DNA of 36,658 nt from Moritella sp. JT01 (GCF_001574435.1 NZ_LOCN01000017.1:1-36658); one strand, 5' to 3'. Positions 1 through 9,055 are shown, counted from the first letter of the stretch. A program made the numbers and translations. The notes: generated by a model from the sequence alone, not told the origin.

Positions 1-84
1 CCATTCCGAACTCAGTAGTGAAACGTAATAACGCCGATGGTAGTGTGGGGTCTCCCCATGTGAGAGTAGGGCATCGCCAAGCGC
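1..84 (+). rRNA. rrf: 5S ribosomal RNA, 3' part (truncated by window edge)
   Basis: The bases match the 3' two thirds of the complete 5S gene that follows, including the conserved CCGAACTCAG loop segment and the GGTAGTGTGGGGTCTCCCC helix. The 5' third lies before the window. It ends in CCAAGCG, where the next copy has CCAAACG, so the two copies differ slightly at the terminal stem. This is the end of an rRNA operon transcribed on the plus strand. Confidence 0.95.
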
Positions 85-91
85 CAATTAC

Positions 92-144
92 TATTTATTC
101 AGCGCTAGCTCTGAATAAATATTGTTTAAGACGTAGTCTTAAAC
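92..144 (+). other. Two hairpins in the spacer between tandem 5S genes
   Basis: The first hairpin pairs 92-102 with 111-121 (11 bp, 8-base loop). The second pairs GTTTAAGAC (124-132) with GTCTTAAAC (136-144) around a 3-base loop. No T run follows either, so they are not terminators. The second hairpin has a counterpart at nearly the same distance after the next 5S gene. They probably take part in processing of the rRNA precursor; this is inference from their position. Confidence 0.6.
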
Positions 145-176
145 AAGAGCAGATGATTCGTAAGACTCGAAAAATT

Positions 177-296
177 TGTTTGGTGACCATAGTGTTGCGG
201 TACCACCTGACTCCATTCCGAACTCAGTAGTGAAACGTAATAACGCCGATGGTAGTGTGGGGTCTCCCCATGTGAGAGTAGGGCATCGCCAAACGC
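177..296 (+). rRNA. rrf: 5S ribosomal RNA, complete second copy
   Basis: About 120 bases align along their whole length with gammaproteobacterial 5S rRNA. The 5' strand of helix I (TGTTTGG from 177) pairs with CCAAACG near 295, and the internal CCACCTGACTCCATTCCGAA and GGTAGTGTGGGGTCTCCCC segments are present. It lies about 90 bases after the previous 5S gene in the same direction, so the operon ends with a 5S doublet. The exact ends are uncertain by one or two bases. Confidence 0.95.
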
Positions 297-334
297 CAAA
301 TCAGATTCAAGGTATAACCTTGGGTAAAGAATGA

Positions 335-353
335 TTCAAGACACTGTCTTGAA
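335..353 (+). other. Hairpin in 5S trailer, homologous to the one at 124-144
   Basis: TTCAAGAC (335-342) pairs with GTCTTGAA (346-353) around loop ACT. Compared with the hairpin after the first 5S gene, a T-A pair has become a C-G pair. This compensatory change suggests that the stem is kept by selection. A smaller hairpin (308-313 with 317-322) precedes it. A role as a processing site is inferred. Confidence 0.55.
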
Positions 354-354
354 C

Positions 355-389
355 GAAAAAAGCCGATATCATTGATATCGGCTTTTTTT
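355..389 (+). terminator. Rho-independent terminator of the rRNA operon
   Basis: AGCCGATATC (361-370) pairs perfectly with GATATCGGCT (374-383) around a 3-base loop. It is preceded by six A residues and followed by a run of seven T residues. It is the first strong terminator after the 5S doublet and closes the rRNA operon. Confidence 0.9.
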
Positions 390-505
390 ATATCTGTAAA
401 TTATTAGCGATTAAGCTAAAATCTATTCAAATATACTTTCACCACTTAGACTTAATCACATTTTTTGTGGTTAACTCCTTAAATTCAGATGTTTAGGATC
501 CTTGT

Positions 506-1066
506 ATGACTGATAACCATGAGATAATTAAATTACAGACTCTAAAGTGGGTGAAAGAGATCATTGTGAAATATAATATTTGTCCTTTCGCGAAAAAAGA
601 ATTAGAGCGAAAGTCGATTCATTGCACTGTACTTGACGGGACTAATTTAACTGAATTGTTAGAGCACGTTAACGCTGAATTTATTCGTTTAGATACGAAT
701 GAAGATATTGCGACAACATTAGTTGTTATTCCTAAACTGAGTGGCAACTTTGATGATTTTCTCGATTTAATCGATTATGCGAACGACTTATTAGAGATGC
801 AGGACTATGAAGGTGTTTATCAATTAGCGCATATGCACCCTAAATATCGTTTTGATGATACGACAATGCAAGATGCTGCTAACTTTACTAACCGCTCTCC
901 TTATCCGATTCTTCATATTATTCGCGAAGATGAAATGGCGCGCGTATTAAGAGTATTTCCTAATCCAGAAGCGATCCCTGAACGCAATATTGAGTTGTTA
1001 AGAAAAAAAGGATTTGCAGAAATAAAAGCAGAATTAGAAGCGTGTTTTGATGTGAAAATTAAATAA
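506..1066 (+). CDS. DUF1415 family protein
   Basis: A 186-residue soluble protein with the hallmarks of the DUF1415 family: an N-terminal TLKWVKEIIVKYNICPFA segment with a conserved cysteine (around residue 27), a central QLAHMHPKYRF segment, and NRSPYPILHIIRE (around 129-141). The biochemical role of this family is not known to me, and nothing here reveals a fold with an assigned activity. The conserved Cys and His could suggest a metal or redox site, but that is speculation. No signal peptide or membrane segment is visible. It stands alone between the rRNA terminator and the convergent pyrBI operon; a GGATCC just upstream of the ATG offers a modest ribosome binding site. Confidence 0.85.
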   Translation: MTDNHEIIKLQTLKWVKEIIVKYNICPFAKKELERKSIHCTVLDGTNLTELLEHVNAEFIRLDTNEDIATTLVVIPKLSGNFDDFLDLIDYANDLLEMQDYEGVYQLAHMHPKYRFDDTTMQDAANFTNRSPYPILHIIREDEMARVLRVFPNPEAIPERNIELLRKKGFAEIKAELEACFDVKIK

Positions 1067-1126
1067 TTCTATAAAGTGAATATAGCAGAGCTGTATCAGT
1101 GAGAAGCAACTCTGCATTAATCTGAA

Positions 1127-1588
1127 TTAAACTTGTGCAGTTACAATTTCTTTTGAAAATGTTTTTTCACAATACTTACATTTCAGACCTATATTACCTT
1201 TGATCATTTTAATGGTAAAAGATGAAATGACGGGTTCTCCGTGCGTAATACAATTTGAATTTGGGCATGGGAACACATTTTCAACTTCTTTTGGTAATGC
1301 TAGCGAATGCTTATCTGTCACCTCGAAGTTTTCAATAATATTGATTGTTGCATTTGGTGCGAGTAGTGCTAATTGATTCGCTTGTGACTTTGTTATTTCA
1401 GTGTTTTCAACTTTAATTAAGTCTTTGGTCGCACCATCATGAGTTGGCAGGTTGAAACCAACCGTAACACGCTGCTTAGTGTCTGTAAGACTGAATAGTC
1501 TTAGGATCTTAACACCTTGTCCCGATGGGATATGATCGATAACATAGCCATTACAGATAGCTTCTACTTGCATATGATTGCTTTTCAT
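1127..1588 (-). CDS. pyrI: Aspartate carbamoyltransferase regulatory chain PyrI
   Basis: The 153-residue regulatory subunit of class B aspartate transcarbamylase binds nucleotide effectors (ATP, CTP, UTP in characterised homologues) and transmits allosteric control to PyrB. The sequence shows the N-terminal effector domain (MQVEAICNGYVIDHIPSG), the DLIKVENTEI segment and a C-terminal zinc domain whose four cysteines lie in CPNSNC and CKYC, the usual ligands joining it to PyrB. I chose the ATG at 1588 because AAGGA, which overlaps the end of pyrB, lies seven bases upstream. An upstream ATG at 1603 would overlap pyrB and lacks that spacing. It is translated from the pyrBI message, four bases after the pyrB stop. 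Confidence 0.95.
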   Translation of the reverse strand: MKSNHMQVEAICNGYVIDHIPSGQGVKILRLFSLTDTKQRVTVGFNLPTHDGATKDLIKVENTEITKSQANQLALLAPNATINIIENFEVTDKHSLALPKEVENVFPCPNSNCITHGEPVISSFTIKMIKGNIGLKCKYCEKTFSKEIVTAQV

Positions 1589-1592
1589 TATC

Positions 1593-2525
1593 TTATCCTT
1601 CAATTGTTTCGTTTAATACAAGTGCAAGTAATGCTTCACGTGCATAAACGCCATTTTCAGCTTGCTGAAAGTAATAAGCGTATGGCGTTTTATCCACATC
1701 GACAGTGATCTCATCAACGCGTGGTAGAGGGTGAAGTACTTTTAAATTATCTTTCGCATTTTTTAATGAACTGGCAGATAAAATAAAACCAGCTTTCATG
1801 TGTTGATACTCTGTTTCATCAAAACGTTCTTTTTGTACGCGAGTCATGTATAAAACGTCGATTTCAGGCACGACTTCTTCAATTGAGTTATAACTGGCAT
1901 AGCTGACATTATGTTCATCAAGCTCGTCACAGATATATTCAGGCATTGCTAACGCATCAGGTGCAATGAAATAGAATTTACAACCACTGAACTTAGCAAG
2001 GGCTTGTGCTAAAGAGTGAACCGTTCGACCGTATTTTAGATCTCCCACCAGAGCGATATTTAAATTATCTAAACGGCCTTGTGTTTCGTAAATAGAAAAC
2101 AGATCAAGTAATGTTTGTGTAGGGTGTTGATTCGAGCCATCACCGCCGTTAATAACGGGTACATTGGAGAATTCTGATGCTAATCTTGCAGCCCCTTCTT
2201 GAGGGTGGCGCATCACAAATGCATCCGCATAGCTTGAGATCACACTGATTGAATCGGCAAGGGTTTCACCTTTCTTCGCAAGTGAGGTGTTACTCGCATT
2301 ATCGAAGCCAATAACGGTCCCTCCTAATCGTTGGATAGCCGTTTCGAATGATAATCGTGTTCGTGTTGATGCTTCAAAGAAACAGCTCGCAATTACTTTG
2401 TTTTTTAAAAGTTCGGGCTGTGGCTGCTTTTTTAGTTTTGCCGCAGTTTTAACAATAAGTTCTAGCTCATTACGTGAGATATCATTGATAGATACTATAT
2501 GTTTTCTAAATAACGGATTTACCAT
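1593..2525 (-). CDS. pyrB: Aspartate carbamoyltransferase catalytic chain PyrB
   Basis: The catalytic subunit condenses carbamoyl phosphate with aspartate to N-carbamoylaspartate, the committed step of pyrimidine synthesis. Its 310 residues match the E. coli enzyme in length. The carbamoyl phosphate loop STRTR sits at residues 53-57, [10 protein letters not shown] follows in the middle, and LPRVDEI lies near the C-terminus. I chose the ATG at 2525, giving [10 protein letters not shown], over an ATG at 2567 because the family starts here and the longer reading would run back through the attenuator hairpin. AGGGCA lies a few bases upstream. It is first in the operon with pyrI and is preceded by a leader peptide and terminator, so expression should respond to UTP. 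Confidence 0.96.
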   Translation of the reverse strand: MVNPLFRKHIVSINDISRNELELIVKTAAKLKKQPQPELLKNKVIASCFFEASTRTRLSFETAIQRLGGTVIGFDNASNTSLAKKGETLADSISVISSYADAFVMRHPQEGAARLASEFSNVPVINGGDGSNQHPTQTLLDLFSIYETQGRLDNLNIALVGDLKYGRTVHSLAQALAKFSGCKFYFIAPDALAMPEYICDELDEHNVSYASYNSIEEVVPEIDVLYMTRVQKERFDETEYQHMKAGFILSASSLKNAKDNLKVLHPLPRVDEITVDVDKTPYAYYFQQAENGVYAREALLALVLNETIEG

Positions 2526-2553
2526 TTTTGTGCCCTGATGATCAGAATTATCC

Positions 2554-2584
2554 AAAAAAAGCCTCATATGAATACTTATGAGGC
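2554..2584 (-). terminator. pyrBI attenuator (rho-independent terminator)
   Basis: On the minus strand GCCTCATA (2584-2577) pairs with TATGAGGC (2568-2561) across an 8-base loop, directly followed by seven T residues (2560-2554). It lies between the leader peptide and pyrB, about 30 bases before the pyrB start. The leader reading frame ends inside the 5' arm, so a ribosome following closely behind polymerase would prevent folding. That is the arrangement of UTP-sensitive pyrBI attenuation in enterobacteria. Confidence 0.88.
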
Positions 2585-2638
2585 CTTACAAGTTTGCATG
2601 CATAGGGTGAGGGCTCTATGGTCTAATGATATGAACAT
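2576..2638 (-). CDS. pyrL: pyrBI leader peptide (PyrL-like)
   Basis: A short frame of 20 codons starts with ATG at 2638 and ends with TAA at 2578-2576; the peptide begins [10 protein letters not shown] and ends QTCKAS. GAGGG lies eight bases upstream of the ATG, a good ribosome binding site. The stop codon lies inside the stem-loop of the attenuator. In E. coli the PyrL leader (44 residues) couples translation to UTP-dependent polymerase pausing; the composition is unimportant there, and the same is expected here. The name is assigned by position and mechanism, not by sequence similarity. The leader is less than half the E. coli length. Confidence 0.7.
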   Translation of the reverse strand: MFISLDHRALTLCMQTCKAS

Positions 2639-2766
2639 TCGTTAACCCTCTAATCCGCTAAACACAATTGGTAATTTTAGCTTAAAATAAAAACGACAGA
2701 AAGCACTAATCAAATTAATTTTATGTAAAAAAATCTATAAAGTTTAAACTATTCGTTGCTCTAGAT

Positions 2767-2796
2767 TTGCTTATTACGCGTGTTATTAAATATAAT
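2767..2796 (+). promoter_or_regulatory. Candidate sigma-70 promoter for ridA-tusDCB
   Basis: TTGCTT (2767-2772), an 18-base spacer and a perfect TATAAT (2791-2796) lie about 65 bases before the ridA start. The -35 is imperfect and the spacer is one base long, so this is a plausible rather than a certain promoter. Confidence 0.5.
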
Positions 2797-2861
2797 GCGT
2801 ATAGATAGTGCAATATACTCGCTCTGAATATGGGAGCATTGATAAATTTATGGAACTTACA

Positions 2862-3245
2862 ATGAGTAAAAAAATCATTTCTACAACGAATGCACCTGCT
2901 GCAATTGGTCCGTACTCACAAGCTAATCAACTTGGTAATATGGTTTTTACTTCAGGACAGATCCCATTAGTGCCAGAGACGATGGAAATTATTGAAGGTG
3001 GCGTGAAAGAGCAAGCTGAATTAGTCATGGAAAATCTAATGGCAGTTTTAAAAGCAGCAAATGCAAGTGCAGATACAGTAATCAAAACAACATGTTTCTT
3101 AAGTGATATGAATGATTTTGCTACCTTCAATGAAGTGTACGCACGTTATTTCCCTGAGAATGCACCTGCACGTTCATGTGTTGAAGTTGCTCGTTTACCG
3201 AAAGATGTATTAGTTGAAGTTGAAGCTATCGCTTACACACTTTAA
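2862..3245 (+). CDS. ridA: 2-iminobutanoate/2-iminopropanoate deaminase RidA
   Basis: RidA (YjgF/YER057c/UK114 family) hydrolyses reactive enamine/imine intermediates released by PLP-dependent enzymes. It is a cytosolic homotrimer in known members. The 127 residues include the N-terminal APAAIGPYSQA, the TSGQIP segment, and the signature ARSCVEVARLPKDVLVEVEA near the C-terminus with the substrate-binding Arg and the conserved Cys. The ATG at 2862 (MSKKIIST) matches family starts. Upstream in-frame ATGs at 2808 and 2850 add residues that the family lacks. In E. coli ridA follows pyrI in the same direction. Here it is divergent from pyrBI and lies only 12 bases before tusD, so it probably heads the tus transcript. 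Confidence 0.93.
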   Translation: MSKKIISTTNAPAAIGPYSQANQLGNMVFTSGQIPLVPETMEIIEGGVKEQAELVMENLMAVLKAANASADTVIKTTCFLSDMNDFATFNEVYARYFPENAPARSCVEVARLPKDVLVEVEAIAYTL

Positions 3246-3257
3246 TTAGGCTTAATT

Positions 3258-3656
3258 ATGTCTAAATCGGTCACTATTGCTGTGCTTGTTACAGGTCCAG
3301 CATATGGTAGTCAAGACGCTTTAAGCGCCTATCATTATGTAAAGTCAGCGATTGAGTTAGGTCATACTATTCAACGTGTATTTTTTTATAATGATGGTGT
3401 GCTTAATGGTTCAACATTGACATCTCCAGCCGCAGATGAATTTGATTTATATAATGCTTGGCTCGTGATGGCTCGTGAGCATCTAATTCCTTTAGATATA
3501 TGTTCAGGTGCAGCGCTAAGGCGTGGTGTTATTGATCAAAATGAAGCGGATAGGACTGGAAAGAATCAGTTTAATCTTGAGTTACCATTTCAATTAACCG
3601 GATTAGGTCAATTAGCAGAGTCGATTATGACTGCTGATCGGGTTATCCAGTTTTAA
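3258..3656 (+). CDS. tusD: Sulfurtransferase TusD
   Basis: TusD is part of the TusBCD hexamer that relays persulfide sulfur from TusA to TusE and MnmA for 2-thiouridine formation at tRNA position 34. The 132 residues belong to the DsrE/DsrF family. The catalytic cysteine is C82 in ICSGAALRRGV, equivalent to the active Cys of E. coli TusD. AGG eight bases before the ATG serves as ribosome binding site. It is followed by tusC and tusB, the same order found next to the str operon in E. coli. The tusA and tusE genes are not in this window. Confidence 0.93.
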   Translation: MSKSVTIAVLVTGPAYGSQDALSAYHYVKSAIELGHTIQRVFFYNDGVLNGSTLTSPAADEFDLYNAWLVMAREHLIPLDICSGAALRRGVIDQNEADRTGKNQFNLELPFQLTGLGQLAESIMTADRVIQF

Positions 3657-3678
3657 TTATCTACATTTGGTTGAAAAT

Positions 3679-4035
3679 ATGTTGAGAGCCGCGTTTGTTA
3701 CTCGTCAAGTTCCTCATGGCACCAGTCTCGCCAGAGAAACACAAGACGCCATCCTTGCTACGTCTGCATTAACGGAAGAGTTAAGTGTTTTTTTTATTGG
3801 CGATGGCGTTTATCAGTTAGTCAGCAACCAAAAGCCTCAAAATATCGCTTGCCGGGATTTTGCGCCTACATTTGGACTGTTTGACTTATATGATATCGAA
3901 AACATTTATGTGTGCGCAGACTCGCTTCTAGAGCGTGGTATAAGCGATATTGAGTTGATTATCGATGCTGAACGTTTACCACAGCTAGAAATTAATCAGC
4001 GAATACGCCAGCATGCTATTATTTTGAATTTTTGA
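3679..4035 (+). CDS. tusC: Sulfur relay protein TusC
   Basis: A 118-residue DsrF-like subunit of the TusBCD sulfur relay complex. It shows the family pattern LRAAFVTRQVPHGTSLARE at the N-terminus, LATSALTEELSVFFIGDGV, and YDIENIYVCADSLLERGI. I chose the ATG at 3679 because it aligns with the E. coli start; an in-frame TTG at 3667 would add four residues and cannot be excluded. It sits 22 bases after tusD, and its stop lies 14 bases before the tusB start. Confidence 0.9.
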   Translation: MLRAAFVTRQVPHGTSLARETQDAILATSALTEELSVFFIGDGVYQLVSNQKPQNIACRDFAPTFGLFDLYDIENIYVCADSLLERGISDIELIIDAERLPQLEINQRIRQHAIILNF

Positions 4036-4049
4036 TTGGTGATAACATC

Positions 4050-4340
4050 ATGCTTCACATTATTAAATCGTCGCCGTTCTCAAAAAACACATTTATTGAC
4101 AGCCTGGCTTATCTCAATGAGGGTGATGCGCTGCTCTTTATTCAAGATGCTGTCGTCATTACGGCATCACAGCATAAATATGCTAAAATACTTCAAGATC
4201 TCCTACCAAAGATAAGTGTTTACACTTTGACTGAAGATCTGGACGCAAGAGGGTTGAAATGTATTCTAGGTCAGCAAGTTAGCTATCTAGAATTTGTTAA
4301 CCTGACTGTGTCGCATTTACAAGTACAGACTTGGAATTAA
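4050..4340 (+). CDS. tusB: Sulfurtransferase complex subunit TusB
   Basis: A 96-residue DsrH-like subunit completing the TusBCD complex. Recognisable segments are MLHIIKSSPF, LNEGDALLFIQDAV, and EDLDARGL, all typical of TusB, and the C-terminus ends in a Trp-containing tail as in E. coli. The ATG at 4050 has GGTGAT a suitable distance upstream; an in-frame TTG at 4032 would overlap tusC. It is the last gene before the str operon promoter, and I see no strong terminator after it, so some readthrough into rpsL is possible. Confidence 0.9.
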   Translation: MLHIIKSSPFSKNTFIDSLAYLNEGDALLFIQDAVVITASQHKYAKILQDLLPKISVYTLTEDLDARGLKCILGQQVSYLEFVNLTVSHLQVQTWN

Positions 4341-4478
4341 AGAAGCATAACTGTACGAATTTTCATTGTTGCCCTATAAACTGTGGGTAAGTTTTTATCT
4401 AGTAGTGTTGTAAAAGCGGTTTATTTGCGATTTATTGGTGAATAAACTGATTTATTTTGAATAATACTGTTCTTATGC

Positions 4479-4507
4479 TTGACAGCTAAAGGCTCAATGA
4501 CTAAAAT
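4479..4507 (+). promoter_or_regulatory. str operon sigma-70 promoter
   Basis: A perfect TTGACA (4479-4484), a 17-base spacer and TAAAAT (4502-4507) lie about 60 bases upstream of rpsL. This near-consensus promoter fits the high expression needed for S12, S7 and elongation factors. Confidence 0.8.
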
Positions 4508-4568
4508 TCTGCGTCCCTATATTAGGGATGATTTTTCACACGTAAAAAACTCAACGGAGCTATTTTAA

Positions 4569-4943
4569 ATGGCAACTACTAACCAATTAGTACGCAAGCC
4601 TCGCGTAAGAAACGTTACAAAAACTAACGTTCCTGCTCTTGAAGCTTGTCCACAACGTCGTGGTGTTTGTACTCGCGTATACACAACGACTCCTAAAAAA
4701 CCTAACTCGGCTCTACGTAAAGTAGCACGTGTTCGTCTAACTAACGGTTATGAAGTAACTTCATACATCGGTGGTGAAGGCCATAACCTTCAAGAGCACA
4801 GCGTGATCCTAATCCGTGGTGGTCGTGTTAAAGATTTACCGGGTGTTCGTTACCATACAGTTCGTGGTGCGTTAGATACAGCTGGTGTTAGTGACCGTCG
4901 TAAAGGTCGTTCTAAATACGGTACTAAACGTCCTAAGAATTAA
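4569..4943 (+). CDS. rpsL: 30S ribosomal protein S12
   Basis: S12 is in the decoding centre of the small subunit and is the classic site of streptomycin resistance mutations. The 124-residue length and the motifs [28 protein letters not shown] and [12 protein letters not shown] are those of bacterial S12. The lysines of the TPKKPNSA loop and the later LPGVRYH loop look wild type, so nothing predicts resistance. It is the first gene of the str operon; ACGGAG lies upstream of the ATG. The 84-base gap to rpsG corresponds to the region where S7 represses translation in E. coli; I cannot confirm that structure here. Confidence 0.98.
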   Translation: MATTNQLVRKPRVRNVTKTNVPALEACPQRRGVCTRVYTTTPKKPNSALRKVARVRLTNGYEVTSYIGGEGHNLQEHSVILIRGGRVKDLPGVRYHTVRGALDTAGVSDRRKGRSKYGTKRPKN

Positions 4944-5024
4944 TAATTCTTCGTTTAGTAAGGCCAAGCAAACTGTTAACTATTTATTAGTTTTGGGTAA
5001 TACCTGAAGCACAACGAGGAATAA

Positions 5025-5501
<477 letters not shown>

Positions 5502-5569
5502 TTTTTGGACGCAGATTTTAAATCTGCGTCAATTACTTTCTGTCTAGGTTTCCTAGTAAGGGATTTATT

Positions 5570-7663
5570 GTGGCACGTACAACTCCGATCGAGCTCTACC
5601 GAAACATTGGTATTTGTGCTCACGTTGATGCGGGTAAAACTACAACTACAGAACGAATTCTGTTCTATACTGGTCTTTCACATAAGATGGGTGAAGTTCA
5701 TGATGGCGCAGCTACTATGGATTGGATGGAACAGGAGCAGGAGCGTGGTATTACCATTACTTCTGCTGCGACAACAACAATGTGGAAAGGTATGGATGCG
5801 CAATTTAAGCAGCACCGTATCAACATCATTGATACTCCGGGACACGTTGACTTCACGATTGAAGTAGAACGTTCTTTGCGAGTCCTTGATGGCGCAGTTG
5901 TCGTGTTTTGTGGTGCATCAGGTGTTGAACCACAATCTGAAACGGTTTGGCGTCAAGCTAATAAATATCAAGTACCACGTATCGTATTCGTTAATAAGAT
6001 GGATCGTACCGGTGCTGATTTTGAAGCTGTCATTGACCAAATTCGTAATCGTCTGGGCGCGACTTGTGTTCCTATCCAGTTAAACATTGGTGCGGAAGAA
6101 GAGTTTGAAGGCGTAATTGATTTAATTAAGATGAAATCAATTAGCTGGAATGAAGCAGATCAAGGTATGTCATTTAGTTATGGCAATATTCCTGCAGATC
6201 TACTTGAGCGTGCAGAAGAATTACATGAAGAATTGGTTGAAGCAGCCGCCGAAGCTAACGATGAGCTTATGGATAAATACCTTGAAGAAGGTGAATTATC
6301 TGAAGAAGAAATTAAAGCTGGTTTACGTCAACGTACGCTGAACAACGAGATCGTACTTGCGACTTGTGGTTCTGCCTTTAAAAATAAAGGTGTACAAGCG
6401 GTACTTGACGCAGTAGTTGAATTTCTTCCTAGCCCAACGGAAGTGAAAGATATCAATGGTATTGATGAGAATGAGAACGAAATTACTTGTTTATCAAGTG
6501 ATGACGCTCCCTTTGCTGCATTAGCCTTTAAGATCGCGACCGACCCATTTGTAGGCACGCTTACGTTCCTACGGGTGTATTCTGGAGTGGTCAATACGGG
6601 CGATGGCGTTTATAATTCTGTTAAGCAGAAGCGTGAACGTTTAGGTCGTATTGTGCAAATGCATGCCAATGATCGTCAAGAATTGAAAGAAATACGTGCC
6701 GGCGATATTGCTGCGGCAATTGGTCTTAAGGATGTTACTACTGGTGATACGCTTTGTGATATTAATCATAAAGTAATTCTTGAGCGTATGGATTTTCCGG
6801 AACCGGTTATCCAAATTGCTGTAGAGCCGAAAACAGTAGCCGATCAAGATAAGATGGCTATCGCGCTAAGTAAATTAGCCGCTGAAGATCCATCATTCCG
6901 TGTTGAAACTGACGAAGAGTCAGCGCAAACATTGATATCTGGGATGGGTGAACTTCACCTGGACATTATTGTTGACCGTATGCGTCGTGAGTTTAACGTT
7001 GAATGCAACGTTGGTAAGCCTCAGGTTGCATATCGTGAATCAATTCGTGATTCAGTTGAAGCAGAAGGTAAATTCATTCGCGAATTAGGCGGGAAAGGTC
7101 AATATGGCCATGTTCTGCTGAGATTGGAACCGCTTGAAGCGGGCGCTGGTTTTGAATTTGTGAATGAAATCGTTGATGGTGAGGTTCCTAGCGAATTCAT
7201 CCCAGCGGTAGAAAAAGGTTGTAAAGAACAGATGGATCAGGGCGTGTTAGCTGGATATCCTATCATGGATGTTCGTGTTACACTCTACGGTGGTTCATTT
7301 CACGATGTTGATTCCAATGAAATGGCATTCAAGGTCGCGGGTTCTTTTGGTTGCAGACAGGGCGCATTGGATGCAAATCCAGCCTTGCTTGAGCCAATGA
7401 TGAAAGTCGAAATTACCACTCCTGAGGGGTGGATGGGTGATGTTGTTGGTGACGTAAGCCGTCGTCGCGGCATGATCGAAGGTATGGATGATGGCCACTC
7501 AGGTCTTAAAATTATTCATGCTAAGGTTCCGTTGTCTGAAATGTTCGGTTATGCAACTGCACTACGTTCAGCTACACAGGGCCGCGCTTCGTATTCAATG
7601 GAATTCCTTGAATACAACGAAGCACCTAAAAACATCGCTGACAAAATTATTGAAGCGAAATAA
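5570..7663 (+). CDS. fusA: Elongation factor G
   Basis: EF-G is the GTPase that drives translocation of tRNA and mRNA. The 697 residues contain the P-loop AHVDAGKTT (about 18-26), the switch I segment around [19 protein letters not shown] and NKMDR for guanine binding, then domains II-V ending with the [15 protein letters not shown] region. Translation starts at GTG (5570), with AAGGGAT upstream; the protein start [15 protein letters not shown] matches known EF-Gs. It lies third in the str operon, between rpsG and tuf. Confidence 0.98.
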   Translation: MARTTPIELYRNIGICAHVDAGKTTTTERILFYTGLSHKMGEVHDGAATMDWMEQEQERGITITSAATTTMWKGMDAQFKQHRINIIDTPGHVDFTIEVERSLRVLDGAVVVFCGASGVEPQSETVWRQANKYQVPRIVFVNKMDRTGADFEAVIDQIRNRLGATCVPIQLNIGAEEEFEGVIDLIKMKSISWNEADQGMSFSYGNIPADLLERAEELHEELVEAAAEANDELMDKYLEEGELSEEEIKAGLRQRTLNNEIVLATCGSAFKNKGVQAVLDAVVEFLPSPTEVKDINGIDENENEITCLSSDDAPFAALAFKIATDPFVGTLTFLRVYSGVVNTGDGVYNSVKQKRERLGRIVQMHANDRQELKEIRAGDIAAAIGLKDVTTGDTLCDINHKVILERMDFPEPVIQIAVEPKTVADQDKMAIALSKLAAEDPSFRVETDEESAQTLISGMGELHLDIIVDRMRREFNVECNVGKPQVAYRESIRDSVEAEGKFIRELGGKGQYGHVLLRLEPLEAGAGFEFVNEIVDGEVPSEFIPAVEKGCKEQMDQGVLAGYPIMDVRVTLYGGSFHDVDSNEMAFKVAGSFGCRQGALDANPALLEPMMKVEITTPEGWMGDVVGDVSRRRGMIEGMDDGHSGLKIIHAKVPLSEMFGYATALRSATQGRASYSMEFLEYNEAPKNIADKIIEAK

Positions 7664-7727
7664 AGTTTAACTTTGGTAGTCTTTATCATAAGATAAAGGC
7701 TTAACTGATAATTAGAAGGTACACGTC

Positions 7728-8912
7728 GTGTCTAAAGAAAAATTTGTACGTAATAAAACCCACGTAAACGTAGGTACAATTGGTCACGTTGATCATGGTA
7801 AAACAACTCTAACAGCTGCTATCACAAATGTACTTGCAAAAGTATACGGTGGTGAAGCTCAAGATTTCGCATCAATCGATAATGCTCCTGAAGAAAGAGA
7901 ACGTGGTATCACGATCAATACTTCACACGTAGAGTATGATACAGAACAACGTCATTATGCACACGTGGATTGCCCAGGACATGCTGATTACGTTAAAAAC
8001 ATGATCACTGGTGCTGCTCAAATGGACGGCGCTATCTTAGTTGTTGCTGCAACTGATGGTCCTATGCCACAAACACGTGAGCACATCCTGCTTTCTCGTC
8101 AGGTTGGCGTTCCTTACATCATCGTATTCATGAACAAATGTGATATGGTTGATGATGAAGAACTACTTGAACTAGTAGAAATGGAAGTTCGTGAACTTCT
8201 TTCTGAATATGACTTCCCAGGTGATGACCTACCAGTTATCCAAGGTTCTGCTCTTAAAGCTCTTGAAGGCGAAGCTGAATATGAAGCTAAGATTCTTGAA
8301 CTAGCTGCAGCGTTAGATTCATACATCCCTGATCCAGAACGTGCTATCGATATGCCTTTCATTATGCCTATCGAAGACGTTTTCTCAATCTCTGGCCGTG
8401 GTACTGTTGTAACTGGTCGTGTTGAGCAAGGTATCGTTAACGTTGGTGATTCAGTAGAAATTATTGGTATCCGTGATACTCAAACTACTACTTGTACTGG
8501 TGTTGAAATGTTCCGTAAACTGCTTGACGAAGGTCGTGCTGGTGAGAACATTGGTGCACTTCTACGTGGTACTAAACGTGAAGATGTTGAACGTGGTCAA
8601 GTACTAGCTAAGCCTGGTTCAATCACTCCACATACTAAGTTTGAATCTGAAGTATACGTACTTTCTAAAGAAGAGGGTGGTCGTCACACTCCTTTCTTTA
8701 AAGGTTACCGTCCACAGTTCTACTTCCGTACAACTGACATCACTGGTGCTGTAGAGCTTCCAGAAGGTGTTGAAATGGTTATGCCTGGTGACAACCTTAA
8801 GTTTGTTGTTGAGCTAATCAACCCAATCGCGATGGAAGAAGGTCTACGCTTCGCTATCCGTGAAGGTGGCCGTACTGTTGGTGCTGGTGTTGTTTCTAAA
8901 GTAATCGCTTAA
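7728..8912 (+). CDS. tuf: Elongation factor Tu
   Basis: EF-Tu delivers aminoacyl-tRNA to the ribosome as a GTP complex. The 394 residues start [16 protein letters not shown] and show GHVDHGKTT (P-loop), [12 protein letters not shown] (switch I), DCPGHADYV and NKCD, then the two beta-barrel domains with the C-terminal [19 protein letters not shown]. The start is GTG at 7728 with AGAAGGT upstream. It closes the str operon and is followed by a strong terminator, so it corresponds to tufA of E. coli. Whether a second copy exists cannot be seen here. Confidence 0.98.
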   Translation: MSKEKFVRNKTHVNVGTIGHVDHGKTTLTAAITNVLAKVYGGEAQDFASIDNAPEERERGITINTSHVEYDTEQRHYAHVDCPGHADYVKNMITGAAQMDGAILVVAATDGPMPQTREHILLSRQVGVPYIIVFMNKCDMVDDEELLELVEMEVRELLSEYDFPGDDLPVIQGSALKALEGEAEYEAKILELAAALDSYIPDPERAIDMPFIMPIEDVFSISGRGTVVTGRVEQGIVNVGDSVEIIGIRDTQTTTCTGVEMFRKLLDEGRAGENIGALLRGTKREDVERGQVLAKPGSITPHTKFESEVYVLSKEEGGRHTPFFKGYRPQFYFRTTDITGAVELPEGVEMVMPGDNLKFVVELINPIAMEEGLRFAIREGGRTVGAGVVSKVIA

Positions 8913-8938
8913 TTTCGATTGTTTTAAACAATATTGAG

Positions 8939-8965
8939 AAAGGTCGCTTCGGCGGCCTTTTTTTT
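8939..8965 (+). terminator. Rho-independent terminator of the str operon
   Basis: AAAGG-T-CGC (8939-8947) pairs with GCG-G-CCTTT (8952-8960) around a UUCG tetraloop and is followed by a run of eight T residues in total. It lies 27 bases after the tuf stop. Confidence 0.93.
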
Positions 8966-9055
8966 CGTCTGTAATTTATAGTTTGTTATTAATAACTGAA
9001 TCAAGGATGCGAATATAGTATTAACTTTTGGTCAACGTGAGTAATGAAAACGCAA

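Noticed and set aside
18-230. Open reading frame of 70 codons on the plus strand
   Set aside because: It runs through both 5S rRNA genes and their spacer, so it is chance coding in RNA genes.
1080-1120. GCAGAG/CTCTGC pair between the DUF1415 gene and pyrI as a terminator
   Set aside because: The stem is 6 bp with a loop of about 19 bases and lacks a T run on either side.
4341-4478. Inverted repeat GTTTATT/AATAAAC after tusB as a terminator
   Set aside because: The stem is 7 bp of almost only A-T pairs with a long loop and no T run.
5505-5867. Open reading frame of 120 codons overlapping the fusA start
   Set aside because: It is out of frame with fusA, begins in the intergenic region and has no recognisable protein features.
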